Source: Paenibacillus lignilyticus (GTDB taxonomy: Bacteria; Bacillota; Bacilli; Paenibacillales; Paenibacillaceae). From it: a stretch of 64,000 nucleotides of DNA. The notes below the pieces were generated by a model. The model was not told the DNA's origin. It saw nothing but the letters and a program-made list of their open reading frames with translations, and ran no database searches. Both the position numbers and the translations under genes were made by a program. Every line of letters begins with the position of its first letter. Positions within the stretch are counted from its first letter, which is position 1. Shown here piece after piece: positions 17,957-26,479 of this stretch. The stretch is from NCBI RefSeq assembly GCF_017942085.1, contig NZ_JAGKSP010000019.1:16832-80831 (forward strand), written 5' to 3'.

Positions 17957-18595
17957 TTAGAATGTTTTTGCCAGCTTCCAAGCTTGCTGAATGGCATTTT
18001 CTTTAATTTGGCGAGCTTGGTCCGCTGCAGCCGCCATGCCTTCTACGAAGATAGCCTCAAAGCTCGGGACACCGATGAATTTCATAATAACGTCCAAATG
18101 ACGATGACCGATTTCGAAATCTGCATAATCGGAGCCTGGCGACAATACGCTTCCACTAGCTTGAATGTGGATGGCTTTTTTGTTGTCCAGAAGACCGACA
18201 GGACCTTTTTCCGTATATTTAAAGGTTTTTCCGGCAACGCAAATCGAGTCAATGTATGCTTTCAAGACCGGAGGATAAGAGAAGTTCCATGTCGGGTTTA
18301 CGAATACATATTTGTCTGCTTCTACGAATTGATCCACCAACTCGCCAAGTCGAGCGACTTTCGCTTGTTCCGCGCTCGTTAATTGATCGAATGCCGTTCC
18401 GGACCCCAGCTTCTCCCAAGCGCTAAATACGTCAGCATCGATGCGCGGGATATCCATCTTGAACAAGTCGAGATGTACGATATCGTCGTTCGGATTGGCT
18501 GCCGTATAGGCCTCGAGAAATTGTTTACCAACCGCCAAGCTGTACGAGGCTTCGGTTTCATTCGGATGTGCGGTGATATACAAAACAGTGGACAT
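17957..18595 (-). CDS. FMN-dependent NADH azoreductase / flavodoxin-like quinone reductase (copy 1)
   Basis: The 212-residue protein (MSTVLYITAHPNETEASYSL) shares the FMN loop VNPTWNFSYPPVLKAYIDS and GHRHLDVIMKFIGVP with the next gene and is the AzoR type. ATG at 18595 was preferred over ATG at 18601 because AAGGA is eight bases from it. First gene of a two-gene operon, it probably arose by tandem duplication. The 400-bp gap upstream contains the terminator at 18795 but no clear gene. Confidence 0.87.
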   Translation of the reverse strand: MSTVLYITAHPNETEASYSLAVGKQFLEAYTAANPNDDIVHLDLFKMDIPRIDADVFSAWEKLGSGTAFDQLTSAEQAKVARLGELVDQFVEADKYVFVNPTWNFSYPPVLKAYIDSICVAGKTFKYTEKGPVGLLDNKKAIHIQASGSVLSPGSDYADFEIGHRHLDVIMKFIGVPSFEAIFVEGMAAAADQARQIKENAIQQAWKLAKTF

Positions 18596-18791
18596 AATCA
18601 TAATCCTTCTTTCATTTTTTATTCGGAATTTATCCGTTCACGTCTATTGCTCATAGACGCTTATAACTTTTTATTAAGCTCCTTACTTTTTGTATGTTAC
18701 TATATAATATATAAATCGGTCAATTACAAATTTATCCCTTTTCGCAATCGCATCATCCTCGCAATTACGATCAAAGCTGGATTTTGCAAAG

Positions 18792-18821
18792 AAAAAACGG
18801 ATGGCTGCACGCCATCCGTTT
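18792..18821 (-). terminator. Terminator of the two-component operon
   Basis: AAACGGATGGC pairs perfectly with GCCATCCGTTT (loop TGCAC). Six T follow on the minus strand. It lies about 170 bp beyond the histidine kinase stop. Confidence 0.8.
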
Positions 18822-18994
18822 CATTATCATTATTTAATACGCACCAATCGCTCCGCGATGAACTGCATCGCTTTGCGGTTTTGGTCTCCGGTGACCGTAT
18901 GCCGTACTGTTGATAACAAACGATGTAATGATTTTGCTATGTACTTATAAAAAGGCGATGTGTCTGCTCCATAAACCTATTTCGTACAAAGCTT

Positions 18995-20248
18995 TCATGC
19001 AAGGTGCAAATAAAACGTCGTGGACTCACCCACGGTACTTCTAGCGTAGAGCTTGCCTTTATGCTGCTCGACGATCGATTTGGCGATGGCGAGGCCGAGG
19101 CCGTAGCCGCCCTGCTTACGCGACCTTGATGCGTCCGTCCGATAGAACCGATCGAAGATGCGGGTTAGATGCTCCGGCGCGATGCCCTCTCCTGTATTCG
19201 TCACGGACAGGAGAACCTCGTTGTGCTGTTTTTTCAGAGTGAGCGTTACTGCGCCTTTCGGATTCGTATACTTGATCGCGTTGTCGAGCAGAATCAAGAT
19301 AACCTGCTTAATCTGCTCACTGGAGCCATATACCGAGAGGTCAGGTTCAATATCATAATCGAGCTGAATCTGATTCTCGAATATGACGGCTTCCATCGTA
19401 AGCACAATCGTTTCCACCGCTTCGCTCAAATTGAATTGCGGATACACCATGGACATACGAGCCTGCTCCATTTCGGTTAAGAAAAGCAGATCATTGGTGA
19501 GCTTTGCCATCCGTTCCGTTTCAAGCTTGATGTAGTTCAGCCACTTGGCCTGATTCGCAATCGTATCCTCACTGTTGGCAAGCAGCACATCGGTATTCGT
19601 TTGAATGACAGTCAGCGGCGTCTTCAGCTCATGGGAGGCGTCGGCAATGAATTGCTTCTGCTTCTCGAATGCTTCCTGGACAGGTTCTATTGATCGATTT
19701 GCGAAAAACCGGCTTATAAAGAAGATCACTACGAGCATGGCTAGTCCGACGGCCAGAAACGTATAGATTAAATTGGTTAATATGCCTTGTCTGGCTGTCA
19801 CGTCAAGAAAAACAAGCATGTATCCGTCCGCGTCAGGCCGTACTGTATAGGCCCAGTCATTCCCATCCAGGTTGAACTGACCTGAGCTTCTTTTCACGCC
19901 TCGAGCCTTGGCTTCTTCCAGCCCATGCGTATATAAGTCATTGTCGATATCGAACCAGGATTCGCTGGACTTCAAGTTCCAATTACTATCTGTATGGATC
20001 ACAAATGCGACGGATCGTTCCGGCATCATATTGCCTGTATCCGGAATAGGCCTGTCCAGAGGCGGATCGAACATATCCAATTGCGGCATAAGGAAGAAAT
20101 CGGAGATTTTGCGCAGCTCCAAGTCAATGTCACGCCGCACATCCTGATAAGTAATGGTGTATATGGTCACGAAAGAGACGAGCATCATAAACGAAATAAT
20201 GACCAGATTCAACAATAAAAATCGATTTTTCAGCCTCTTGAATATCAT
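18995..20248 (-). CDS. Sensor histidine kinase
   Basis: The 417-residue membrane kinase has a segment at residues 10-32, an extracellular sensor of about 120 residues and a second segment at 157-180. These are followed by a short linker, the phosphoacceptor box FIADASHELKTPL (His206), an N box (ILLDNAIKYTNP) and G boxes (GYGLGLAIAKSIV). Its ATG overlaps the response-regulator stop in an ATGA arrangement. The sensor is not recognisable. Together they probably control the divergent VTC/DUF4956/CotH operon, because a direct repeat suited to an OmpR-type regulator lies in between. Confidence 0.92.
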   Translation of the reverse strand: MIFKRLKNRFLLLNLVIISFMMLVSFVTIYTITYQDVRRDIDLELRKISDFFLMPQLDMFDPPLDRPIPDTGNMMPERSVAFVIHTDSNWNLKSSESWFDIDNDLYTHGLEEAKARGVKRSSGQFNLDGNDWAYTVRPDADGYMLVFLDVTARQGILTNLIYTFLAVGLAMLVVIFFISRFFANRSIEPVQEAFEKQKQFIADASHELKTPLTVIQTNTDVLLANSEDTIANQAKWLNYIKLETERMAKLTNDLLFLTEMEQARMSMVYPQFNLSEAVETIVLTMEAVIFENQIQLDYDIEPDLSVYGSSEQIKQVILILLDNAIKYTNPKGAVTLTLKKQHNEVLLSVTNTGEGIAPEHLTRIFDRFYRTDASRSRKQGGYGLGLAIAKSIVEQHKGKLYARSTVGESTTFYLHLA

Positions 20249-20922
20249 TCACTCATCTCCAGCACATAGCCTACGCCACGAATCGTATTAATCCGTACTG
20301 CTGAACGAAGGAAGATTAGCTTCTTCCGCAGGAAGGAGATATAGACCTCTACATTGTTGTACTCCACCTCGGAATCAAAGCCCCAAAGCTTCTCAATAAT
20401 TTGCTCCTTCGACGTTACAACCTGCTTTCGAGAAACGAGAAGCTCCAGCAATTCGCTTTCCTTCAAATTAAGCTTCAGTTCCTTGCCATTCACGGTCACC
20501 TTCATATGTGCCATATTCAATTCTATATCTCCGAATTTCAAACCATCCTCCGGAATGATCCCGCCCTTGCGACGCAGAGCAGCTCGAATCCTGGCGAGCA
20601 GTTCTTCTGTCGAGAACGGCTTCGCAATGTAATCGTCCGCGCCGTAATCGAGCCCAGTCACCATATCGGTTATATCGCCTTTGGCAGTCAGCATGATGAC
20701 CGGCGTGGATACGCCTTTGCTCCTAAGCTTTTTTAATACGCTGATCCCATCTAGCTCAGGCATCATGATGTCGAGCAGCACTAAATCATATATACTGCTG
20801 AGCGCGTAATCAAGTCCGGTTCTGCCGTCATGCACAACATCAACAGAATAATGCTGCTTCTTTAATATTTGAGACAAGGCTTCAGCTAAATGAATCTCGT
20901 CCTCCACAACTAACATTCTCAT
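20245..20922 (-). CDS. OmpR/PhoB-family response regulator
   Basis: The 225-residue protein has a receiver domain (MRMLVVEDEIHLAEALSQIL, phosphoacceptor Asp51 in LVLLDIMMPELDG, Lys in YIAKPFSTEELLAR). A winged-helix DNA-binding domain follows (LNLKESELLELLVSR, YISFLRKKL, IRGVGYVLE). ATG at 20922 follows GAAGGTAGAG. It is transcribed with the sensor kinase and divergently from the polyphosphate-polymerase-like operon. Confidence 0.92.
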   Translation of the reverse strand: MRMLVVEDEIHLAEALSQILKKQHYSVDVVHDGRTGLDYALSSIYDLVLLDIMMPELDGISVLKKLRSKGVSTPVIMLTAKGDITDMVTGLDYGADDYIAKPFSTEELLARIRAALRRKGGIIPEDGLKFGDIELNMAHMKVTVNGKELKLNLKESELLELLVSRKQVVTSKEQIIEKLWGFDSEVEYNNVEVYISFLRKKLIFLRSAVRINTIRGVGYVLEMSE

Positions 20923-20966
20923 CGCTCTACCTTCCTTCACATCCGTTGTCCTCTTATTGCTTTCCT

Positions 20967-21049
20967 ATTATAGCAACTGTACCTTGAACGAACCTTAATT
21001 CGAACCTTTACAAATATTTAAGATTCATTAAAGGTTAGCCAGCTATTAT
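20967..21049. promoter_or_regulatory. Divergent promoter region with CGAACCTT direct repeat
   Basis: CGAACCTT occurs at 20989-20996 and again at 21001-21008, one helical turn apart as OmpR-type regulators prefer. TATTAT (21044-21049) is a possible -10 for the VTC operon. TATAAT on the minus strand (20972-20967) is a possible -10 for the regulator genes; neither has a good -35. Confidence 0.5.
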
Positions 21050-21095
21050 ACAGTCATGAGCAAGACAATAATGACGCAGAAAGGAACGAGCATAG

Positions 21096-21839
21096 ATGGC
21101 TATTGAGGTATTCAATCGGTATGAGAACAAATATTTGCTGGATGGCAACGCATATCGGTTATTTTACAACGCTTTGTTGGCGTATATGGAGCTGGACGAA
21201 TACAACAAGAAGCATGAGTATTATTCCATTACGAATCTGTATTTCGACACCGAGCATGATTCGCTGATCCGCAACAGCTTGGCGAAGCCGAAATACAAGG
21301 AGAAGCTCCGCTTGCGAGCTTACGGTGTGCCGAACGAAGAAACGAAAGTGTACTTGGAAATTAAGAAGAAAGTGCTCGGACTGGTGAACAAAAGAAGGAC
21401 GGCGCTTAAATTGCACGAGGCTTATGAGTTTGTCCGCACAGGAAAAGCGCCAGAATTTAAGCCTTATATGAACAAGCAGGTGCTTGAGGAAATTGAATAT
21501 TTTCTGCAGCGGTACGAATTAGAACCTAAAGTGTATTTGGCGTATGAGCGCAAAGCGTTGTTTTCTAGGGAGAGTCGTGATTTGCGGATCACCTTTGATA
21601 CGAACATTAGAAGCAGACGGTACGATCTGAACATGGAGCATGGCGATTTCGGCGAGCCGCTCGTGGCTGATGGCAAGTGGCTGATGGAAGTAAAAGCCGA
21701 AAAGACGATTCCGCTCTGGCTGTCGAAGCTGCTTTCTGAGCACGGTTTGTACCGTACGAGCTTCTCTAAATACGGCAATGAATACAAAAAAATGCTGAAA
21801 ACTGGCTATGCAGAAAGAGAGAGTGTTTTATATGTTTGA
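21096..21839 (+). CDS. VTC-domain protein (polyphosphate polymerase-like)
   Basis: The 247-residue protein shows the CYTH/VTC tunnel-fold pattern: RYENKYLLD at the N-terminus, YYSITNLYFDTEHDSLIR, KEKLRLRAYG, EIKKKVLG, ITFDTNIRSRRYD and the late LMEVKAEKTIPLWL with acidic metal ligands. Eukaryotic VTC4 makes polyphosphate from ATP; bacterial homologues are annotated by similarity only. AAAGGAACGAG precedes the ATG. It is the first gene of a three-gene operon, and its end overlaps the DUF4956 gene by 8 bp. Confidence 0.85.
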   Translation: MAIEVFNRYENKYLLDGNAYRLFYNALLAYMELDEYNKKHEYYSITNLYFDTEHDSLIRNSLAKPKYKEKLRLRAYGVPNEETKVYLEIKKKVLGLVNKRRTALKLHEAYEFVRTGKAPEFKPYMNKQVLEEIEYFLQRYELEPKVYLAYERKALFSRESRDLRITFDTNIRSRRYDLNMEHGDFGEPLVADGKWLMEVKAEKTIPLWLSKLLSEHGLYRTSFSKYGNEYKKMLKTGYAERESVLYV

Positions 21840-22518
21840 TTCCTTGTTTAACGTTACGCTGACGGACACGACGATGAGCTTCACAAGTTCAATGATCACC
21901 ATAATAGTAGCTATTTCGCTCGGCGCCCTTATTAGTGTCACCTATATGAAAACAAATCCGAACGGCTACTCGCAAAATTTCACGTTAACGATGATTGTAT
22001 TGCCAATCATTGTTGCTATGATCGTGCTGCTGATCGGTAACAATATTGCACGGGCATTCAGCCTTGCTGGCGCATTCTCCATCATCCGGTTCAGAAGCGC
22101 GCCCGGCGACCCTAAAGACATCGCGTATGTGCTGTTTACGATGGCAGCGGGACTTGCTTGTGGTGTTGGGGCATTCGGCTACGCTGTATTGTTTACAATC
22201 GTCTTGTGCTTGCTCATGTATGTATTGAGCCGTTTCAATTTTGCGGCGAACAAGCAAATGCAGAAACAGCTCAAAATTACGATACCTGAGAACCTCAGCT
22301 TCGAAGAAGCATTTACCGAAGTATTCGAGAAATTTGGCGTGGAGCATGTGCTGAAAAGAATTAAAACGACCGAGCTTGGGAGCTTATACGAGCTTGTCTA
22401 TATGGTGACGATGAAGGATTCCACCGATCAGAAGGCGTTACTCGATGCGATCCGGTGCCGAAACGGCAATTTAGATCTTTCCTTAACGATGTATCCGGGC
22501 ACTAATCCAGATTTTTAA
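21832..22518 (+). CDS. DUF4956 membrane protein
   Basis: The 228-residue protein has four membrane segments in its first 145 residues. The conserved AFSLAGAFSIIRFRSAPGDPKD loop (here in part) is typical of DUF4956, and a soluble C-terminal domain follows. The start ATG at 21832 lies within the end of the VTC gene, so translation is coupled. DUF4956 proteins almost always accompany VTC-domain and CotH proteins. A role in moving or anchoring the polymer is an inference. Confidence 0.85.
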   Translation: MFDSLFNVTLTDTTMSFTSSMITIIVAISLGALISVTYMKTNPNGYSQNFTLTMIVLPIIVAMIVLLIGNNIARAFSLAGAFSIIRFRSAPGDPKDIAYVLFTMAAGLACGVGAFGYAVLFTIVLCLLMYVLSRFNFAANKQMQKQLKITIPENLSFEEAFTEVFEKFGVEHVLKRIKTTELGSLYELVYMVTMKDSTDQKALLDAIRCRNGNLDLSLTMYPGTNPDF

Positions 22519-22551
22519 ACCATTTTACTGAAATTGAGAGGAGATTTAACA

Positions 22552-24303
22552 ATGGAATTTAAACGATTTATTAAACAGGCAGGTTGTGCTTTAGTATGTG
22601 TAACAATGTTGGCGGCATGCAGTGATAATGAGGGAACGAATACAAACTCTACATCAAGCGAACTTACATCATCGACATCGGCGGGGGCATCAAACTCGAG
22701 TGAAGCGAAAACGGCATCGCTTGACTATGTTGACCAAATGGATAAGACAAAGATCATGTCTTTTTCGATAAACGTCGATGAAGCCAAATGGAAGGAAATG
22801 TTGGAGAAGGCGTCGGAGGAGGAGTACATTTCCGCTGATGTAACAATCAATGGGACAACGATCAAAAATGTAGGTATTCGTCCAAAAGGTAATTCCAGCT
22901 TAATGAAAGTTGTTCAAAATGATAAAACAGACCGGTTCAGCTTCAAAATTAAGTTTGACGAGTATGTGGACGGTCAGACTTGGTTGGGGCTTGATCAAAT
23001 CGTCATCAATAACATGGATGCCGATAACAGTTATTTAAAGGAATACCTCAGCTACGACATAATGAGCTCGATCGGCGTTGACGCGCCGCTGTATGCTTTT
23101 GCGGATATTAGCGTGAATGGGAAAGCGTGGGGCTTCTACTTAGCAGTTGAAGTGTTAGACAGTGCCTACCTCGATCGTACGCAGGAAGGTGAAGGCGAGC
23201 TTTACAAGCCGAATAACGATAATGGCATGATGGGTATGGGCGGCGGCAATTTCAAAGCTCCGAATGGCGAGGGTATGCCGGAAATGCCGAATGGCGAGGA
23301 TATGCCGATGCTGGATATGAAGAACATGCCGGAAATGCCGGCGGATATGGAGAATATGCCGGCATTTCCGGCGGATATGCAGCCTCCTGCGGAGGGCGAT
23401 GGTAATGGTGGACGAGGTGCTGGCGGTTTTGGTGGCCGTGGCGGTATGAATGGCGCGGGGAATGGCGTTTCCCTCGTGTACAGCGATGACAATATCGAAA
23501 GCTATTCAGCGATATTTGATAATGCCGAAACGAAAACGACGGAAGAGGATCATGCACGTGTCATTACTGCGCTTAAGAACTTAAACGCTGGCACTGATTT
23601 GGAGAAGTATATAGATGTCGACGCGGTTTTGAAATATTTTGCCGCACATACCGTGGTTGTTAACATGGACAGCTACACAGCAAATATGGCTCACAATTAT
23701 TATCTTTATGAGAATGAGGGTCAGCTCAGCATTTTGCCGTGGGATTATAACTTAGCATTCGGCGGTTTCATGTCGGGTAATGCATCTGATGTCGTCAACC
23801 AAGCGATTGACACACCGGTAAGCGGCGTGACGCTCGAAGAACGTCCACTTCTCGGCAAGCTGCTGGAAGTTCCTGAATATAAAGAGCAGTATCATAATTA
23901 TTTGCAAGAAATCGTGGATAACTACTTTGCGAATGGCAAATTCGAGCAGACGGTTTCTAACCTAAATCAGCTTACTTCGGAGCATGTGAAGAACGATCCA
24001 ACCTCCTTTACGACTTTTGATGCGTATTCGAAGGCTGTAGCTGAATTGACGAAGCTCGGAAAGCTGAGAGTGGAAAGCATTCAAGGGCAGCTTGACGGTA
24101 CAATCCCCTCTACAACTGAAGGTCAAAAAGCGGATAAAAGCAAGCTGATTGACGCATCCCCCGTTGATTTAACCAAGATCGGCAATATGGGCAAAGGAAT
24201 GGGAGGCGGCAGAGGCGGCTTGGGCGAGCGTCCAGCTGGAACGGACTCGGGAGCGAAGTCTCAGCAGGCTCAGAGTGACCAGAAGCAGACAGATAAGCAA
24301 TAG
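22552..24303 (+). CDS. CotH-family lipoprotein (kinase-like) with Met/Gly/Pro-rich insert
   Basis: The 583-residue protein has a lipobox with Cys23 (LAAC) and a Ser/Thr-rich linker. CotH hallmarks follow: GIRPKGNSSL, TDRFSFKIKFDEY, WGFYLAVEVLD and ILPWDYNLAFGG. CotH of Bacillus is an atypical protein kinase of the spore coat. Residues ~217-303 are a low-complexity insert of Met-Pro-Glu/Asp-Met repeats and a Gly/Arg tract. The C-terminus is again Gly- then Gln/Ser-rich. AGGAGAT precedes the ATG at 22552. Being a lipoprotein, it acts outside the membrane. It is the third gene of the VTC operon. Confidence 0.85.
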   Translation: MEFKRFIKQAGCALVCVTMLAACSDNEGTNTNSTSSELTSSTSAGASNSSEAKTASLDYVDQMDKTKIMSFSINVDEAKWKEMLEKASEEEYISADVTINGTTIKNVGIRPKGNSSLMKVVQNDKTDRFSFKIKFDEYVDGQTWLGLDQIVINNMDADNSYLKEYLSYDIMSSIGVDAPLYAFADISVNGKAWGFYLAVEVLDSAYLDRTQEGEGELYKPNNDNGMMGMGGGNFKAPNGEGMPEMPNGEDMPMLDMKNMPEMPADMENMPAFPADMQPPAEGDGNGGRGAGGFGGRGGMNGAGNGVSLVYSDDNIESYSAIFDNAETKTTEEDHARVITALKNLNAGTDLEKYIDVDAVLKYFAAHTVVVNMDSYTANMAHNYYLYENEGQLSILPWDYNLAFGGFMSGNASDVVNQAIDTPVSGVTLEERPLLGKLLEVPEYKEQYHNYLQEIVDNYFANGKFEQTVSNLNQLTSEHVKNDPTSFTTFDAYSKAVAELTKLGKLRVESIQGQLDGTIPSTTEGQKADKSKLIDASPVDLTKIGNMGKGMGGGRGGLGERPAGTDSGAKSQQAQSDQKQTDKQ

Positions 24304-24317
24304 ATAAATATAACGAG

Positions 24318-24357
24318 CAAGCTGATGCCATTATTGAACCAGTGTCAGCTTGTTTTT
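24318..24357 (+). terminator. Terminator of the VTC-DUF4956-CotH operon
   Basis: CAAGCTGA pairs with TCAGCTTG across a 19-base loop, followed by TTTTT. Confidence 0.65.
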
Positions 24358-24400
24358 CGTTTGTATATAGTCCACGCACCTCGTCTCCCCAAAACAGGAT

Positions 24401-24789
24401 GTGGTCAGGATTAGTGACAAAGCAATAACCTATGCTGATGAATTTAAGAAGTTGTTTATCGATCAATCCATGGTAGGAAAACTCCCGAGAGAAATCTTTG
24501 AAGGTAACGGGTTTGATGTAAACGTAATTGGAATGCAGCGTGTAAAACAACTCGCCGAGCGTTGGAGGAGAGCATACGAGTTATCGGACTAACCGACTCC
24601 CGTAAAGAAACTTCTGGACGTCCACTGAATCGTAATCTAACTCAAGATGAATTGTCAGTTTGGCGAAATGAAAGATGAAAAGCTGCGAAAACTGGAGATC
24701 ATCTTGTCGCGCTACGACGTTTGTATTGAAAAAAGGTACGGTTTTTGCGTCCATATCACCTTTTACAGCCATGAGTCGCTTCTATTAAA
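24401..24789 (+). pseudogene. Decayed IS3-type OrfA / HTH transposase remnant
   Basis: The first 63 codons (RISDKAITYADEFKKLFIDQ, LPREIFEGNGFDVNVIGMQR, AERWRRAYE) match the helix-turn-helix start of IS3-family OrfA-like proteins. The frame then stops. The continuation GLTDSRKETSGRPLNRNL and later DEKLRKLEII lie in other frames, so at least two frameshifts have occurred. No OrfB or terminal repeats were recognised. It is probably a relic next to the island. Confidence 0.55.
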
Positions 24790-24818
24790 ATGAAGCTAAA
24801 TCAGAGAGGAGATTATAT

Positions 24819-25232
24819 ATGGCTGATTACTATATCAACAACACTAATCGCAAAGAAGGTGCGCACTACGAAGTGGACATGCTCCAAAACCACAAATGTG
24901 CAGCCTACGGCACGACCAAAGAACATATGGAGGATGTCAGCAACGAAAGCAAAGTACTCTGGTACGCATCGGAAGTTGGACTTATCGGCGGTGGCATTTC
25001 AGACGGCGTGACGCACAAGAAAGAAGTAGATGGGAAACCGGATTTCGAATATTATCAGCTGCTAACGGACGTACACAAATTCATTCAGCCGCTATCGCAT
25101 CGCAAACTTAAAGCGCTAATACCTAATCTACGCGTATTAAACGGTACACTTCTTAAGATAAACACCATGGATGGCGAAAAACTATGGGTATATCTACTCG
25201 AGCATGGCATGAAGGAAAAGCAAAAAAGATAG
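24819..25232 (+). CDS. Hypothetical protein, 137 residues
   Basis: The protein starts MADYYINNTNRKEGAHYEVD with GAGAGGAG at good distance. It has no signal peptide or membrane segment. A conserved-looking block YYQLLTDVHKFIQPLSHRKL lies in the middle and a Lys-rich tail at the end. I do not recognise the family. It stands alone between the transposase relic and the island. Positions 25233-25522 hold no gene or site that I can support. Confidence 0.65.
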   Translation: MADYYINNTNRKEGAHYEVDMLQNHKCAAYGTTKEHMEDVSNESKVLWYASEVGLIGGGISDGVTHKKEVDGKPDFEYYQLLTDVHKFIQPLSHRKLKALIPNLRVLNGTLLKINTMDGEKLWVYLLEHGMKEKQKR

Positions 25233-25522
25233 TCGGATTCCATCACCATCAATCGTTTATATTAGCATTACATCGCTAATATAATTATGCATTAATGATC
25301 ATAACTTCATCACATAAACTCAGCTACGCTCACGGCACCGACCGACGACCAGCATTAGAGCTCCAAGCTGACGCCCTGCGTATCCTTCTCGATTTCGCTG
25401 AGTCGACCTTGCGAAATTCCTATTAACGAGGGGAATTCAACCTGAGTCATCTATTCAACTTTTGTATTCTTATTACGCGAGTACCGATTGTCTCCGACAT
25501 TTAGTGGCTACCTCACAAAAAA

Positions 25523-25560
25523 GACCCGATGATTCAATTGAGCTTCATCGGGTCTCCCTA
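25523..25560 (-). terminator. Orphan terminator, probably the original glmS terminator
   Basis: On the minus strand GACCCGATGA pairs with TCATCGGGTC and is followed by six T. No minus-strand gene lies directly upstream of it now. Removing the 23.9-kb island would place it about 170 bp after the glmS stop. Confidence 0.65.
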
Positions 25561-25586
25561 GTTGTAAATAATCCTTATTTAGTTTT

Positions 25587-25655
25587 AGAACAAAACTAAT
25601 TTGTTATTTAATTTGCCAGAACAAGACTTAATTGTTCAGACCAAAACTTAATTGT
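25587..25655. repeat. Three 18-bp repeats just outside the island (possible second transposon end)
   Basis: AGAACAAAACTAATTTGT (25587), AGAACAAGACTTAATTGT (25618) and AGACCAAAACTTAATTGT (25638) are near-identical direct repeats spaced 31 and 20 bp. Their spacing resembles transposase-binding arrays at Tn7-type ends, but the motif differs from that of the island ends. Confidence 0.6.
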
Positions 25656-25667
25656 AAAGAATCAAAT

Positions 25668-25673
25668 GAATGA
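25668..25673. repeat. Left target-site duplication GAATGA
   Basis: The same six bases occur at 49573-49578, directly outside the right terminal repeat. Tn7 normally duplicates five bases; the sixth may be chance. Confidence 0.65.
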
Positions 25674-25792
25674 TGAATGTGTTAAATATTCTTTGTAACT
25701 AAATAACCGCGCATCTCTTAACTTTATTAGCACTATTATAGAGTTAAAGTTTGTAACTAAAATATTGGGATAGGAAAATAAAGATTGTAACT
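25674..25792. repeat. Left end of the Tn7-like element: terminal repeat and three TTGTAACT sites
   Basis: The terminal repeat occupies 25674-25700. TTTGTAACT lies at 25692-25700 and 25750-25758, and ATTGTAACT at 25784-25792, all in the same orientation. Spacings are 58 and 34 bp, the loose pattern of a Tn7 left end. Confidence 0.82.
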
Positions 25793-25805
25793 AACAAAAA
25801 TCACA

Positions 25806-25905
25806 AAAAAGCCTGGGAATGCTTTCCCAAGCCCTTATGTGTACAACGCTTCAGTTATGAAATATCTTACGCCAGTAACTGTTACACACATTATCAGTAA
25901 CAATA
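25806..25905. repeat. ~100-bp direct repeat, left copy (with terminator)
   Basis: It begins with the hairpin 25811-25832 (GCCTGGGAATG...TCCCAAGC; six T on the minus strand) and continues through GTAACTGTTACACACATTAT. An approximately 85 percent identical copy in the same orientation lies at 49411-49510 inside the other end of the island. The hairpin would stop minus-strand transcripts leaving the island. Confidence 0.75.
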
Positions 25906-25924
25906 TATAAGGAAGCAGACGTAT

Positions 25925-26440
25925 TTATTTACCATCCTCATCGTTAATAGTAACAATCTCTTCGCTCGGTTTAGGAGCAAGGCCATCCAATATACCAATC
26001 ACCCATTTTTTTGTAGTCTCCTCGTAAGTAACTTTCGTGATGATTGGAACTAACATATCAGATCTACTTGAGATCACCACTGCGAGCGCTTGTTCAGGTT
26101 TTAATTTTGCTTCGCCAGATATCAAAATAGGTAAGACGACAACGCTGCTTGCGGATCCGACGCCAGGGTAGGAGGAATCGATATCTCCTTTCAACGTAGC
26201 CTCTACATGTTGTCCGATAACAAGGCTATCGTCGGAGGATCCAAGCCATATTGCCCCGTACATCTCGCTACCAGTCATTTTCGTATCTGATGCTACAAGA
26301 ATTCGATCAGGGGTTTTTTTGGTGATGTAACCCGTGTAAGTAGCTTTTACAGGCTGCGGTTCGACAGCTTCATTTTGTTTGTTGCAAGCCGTAATACCAA
26401 GCAAACTGATAAACATTAACACGACGACTGAAATACGCAT
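25925..26440 (-). CDS. DUF3221-like lipoprotein
   Basis: The 171-residue protein has a lipoprotein signal MRISVVVLMFISLLGITAC with Cys19. A small beta domain follows (ATYTGYITKKTPDRILVASD, VIGQHVEATLKGDIDSSYPG) resembling the DUF3221 / YobA family. It is secreted and membrane-anchored; the function is unknown. GGAGAAAAGG lies before the ATG. It is the last gene at the far end of the cassette region, 39 bp after the chimeric protease gene. Confidence 0.72.
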   Translation of the reverse strand: MRISVVVLMFISLLGITACNKQNEAVEPQPVKATYTGYITKKTPDRILVASDTKMTGSEMYGAIWLGSSDDSLVIGQHVEATLKGDIDSSYPGVGSASSVVVLPILISGEAKLKPEQALAVVISSRSDMLVPIITKVTYEETTKKWVIGILDGLAPKPSEEIVTINDEDGK

Positions 26441-26479
26441 CTTACCCCCCTTTTCTCCAAATAAAACTATTCGTTTATC

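Noticed and set aside
18830..18976. Possible 48-codon gene fragment on the minus strand (ending MQFIAERLVRIK)
   Set aside because: The frame reads somewhat like protein but has no start codon, no ribosome site and no recognisable family.
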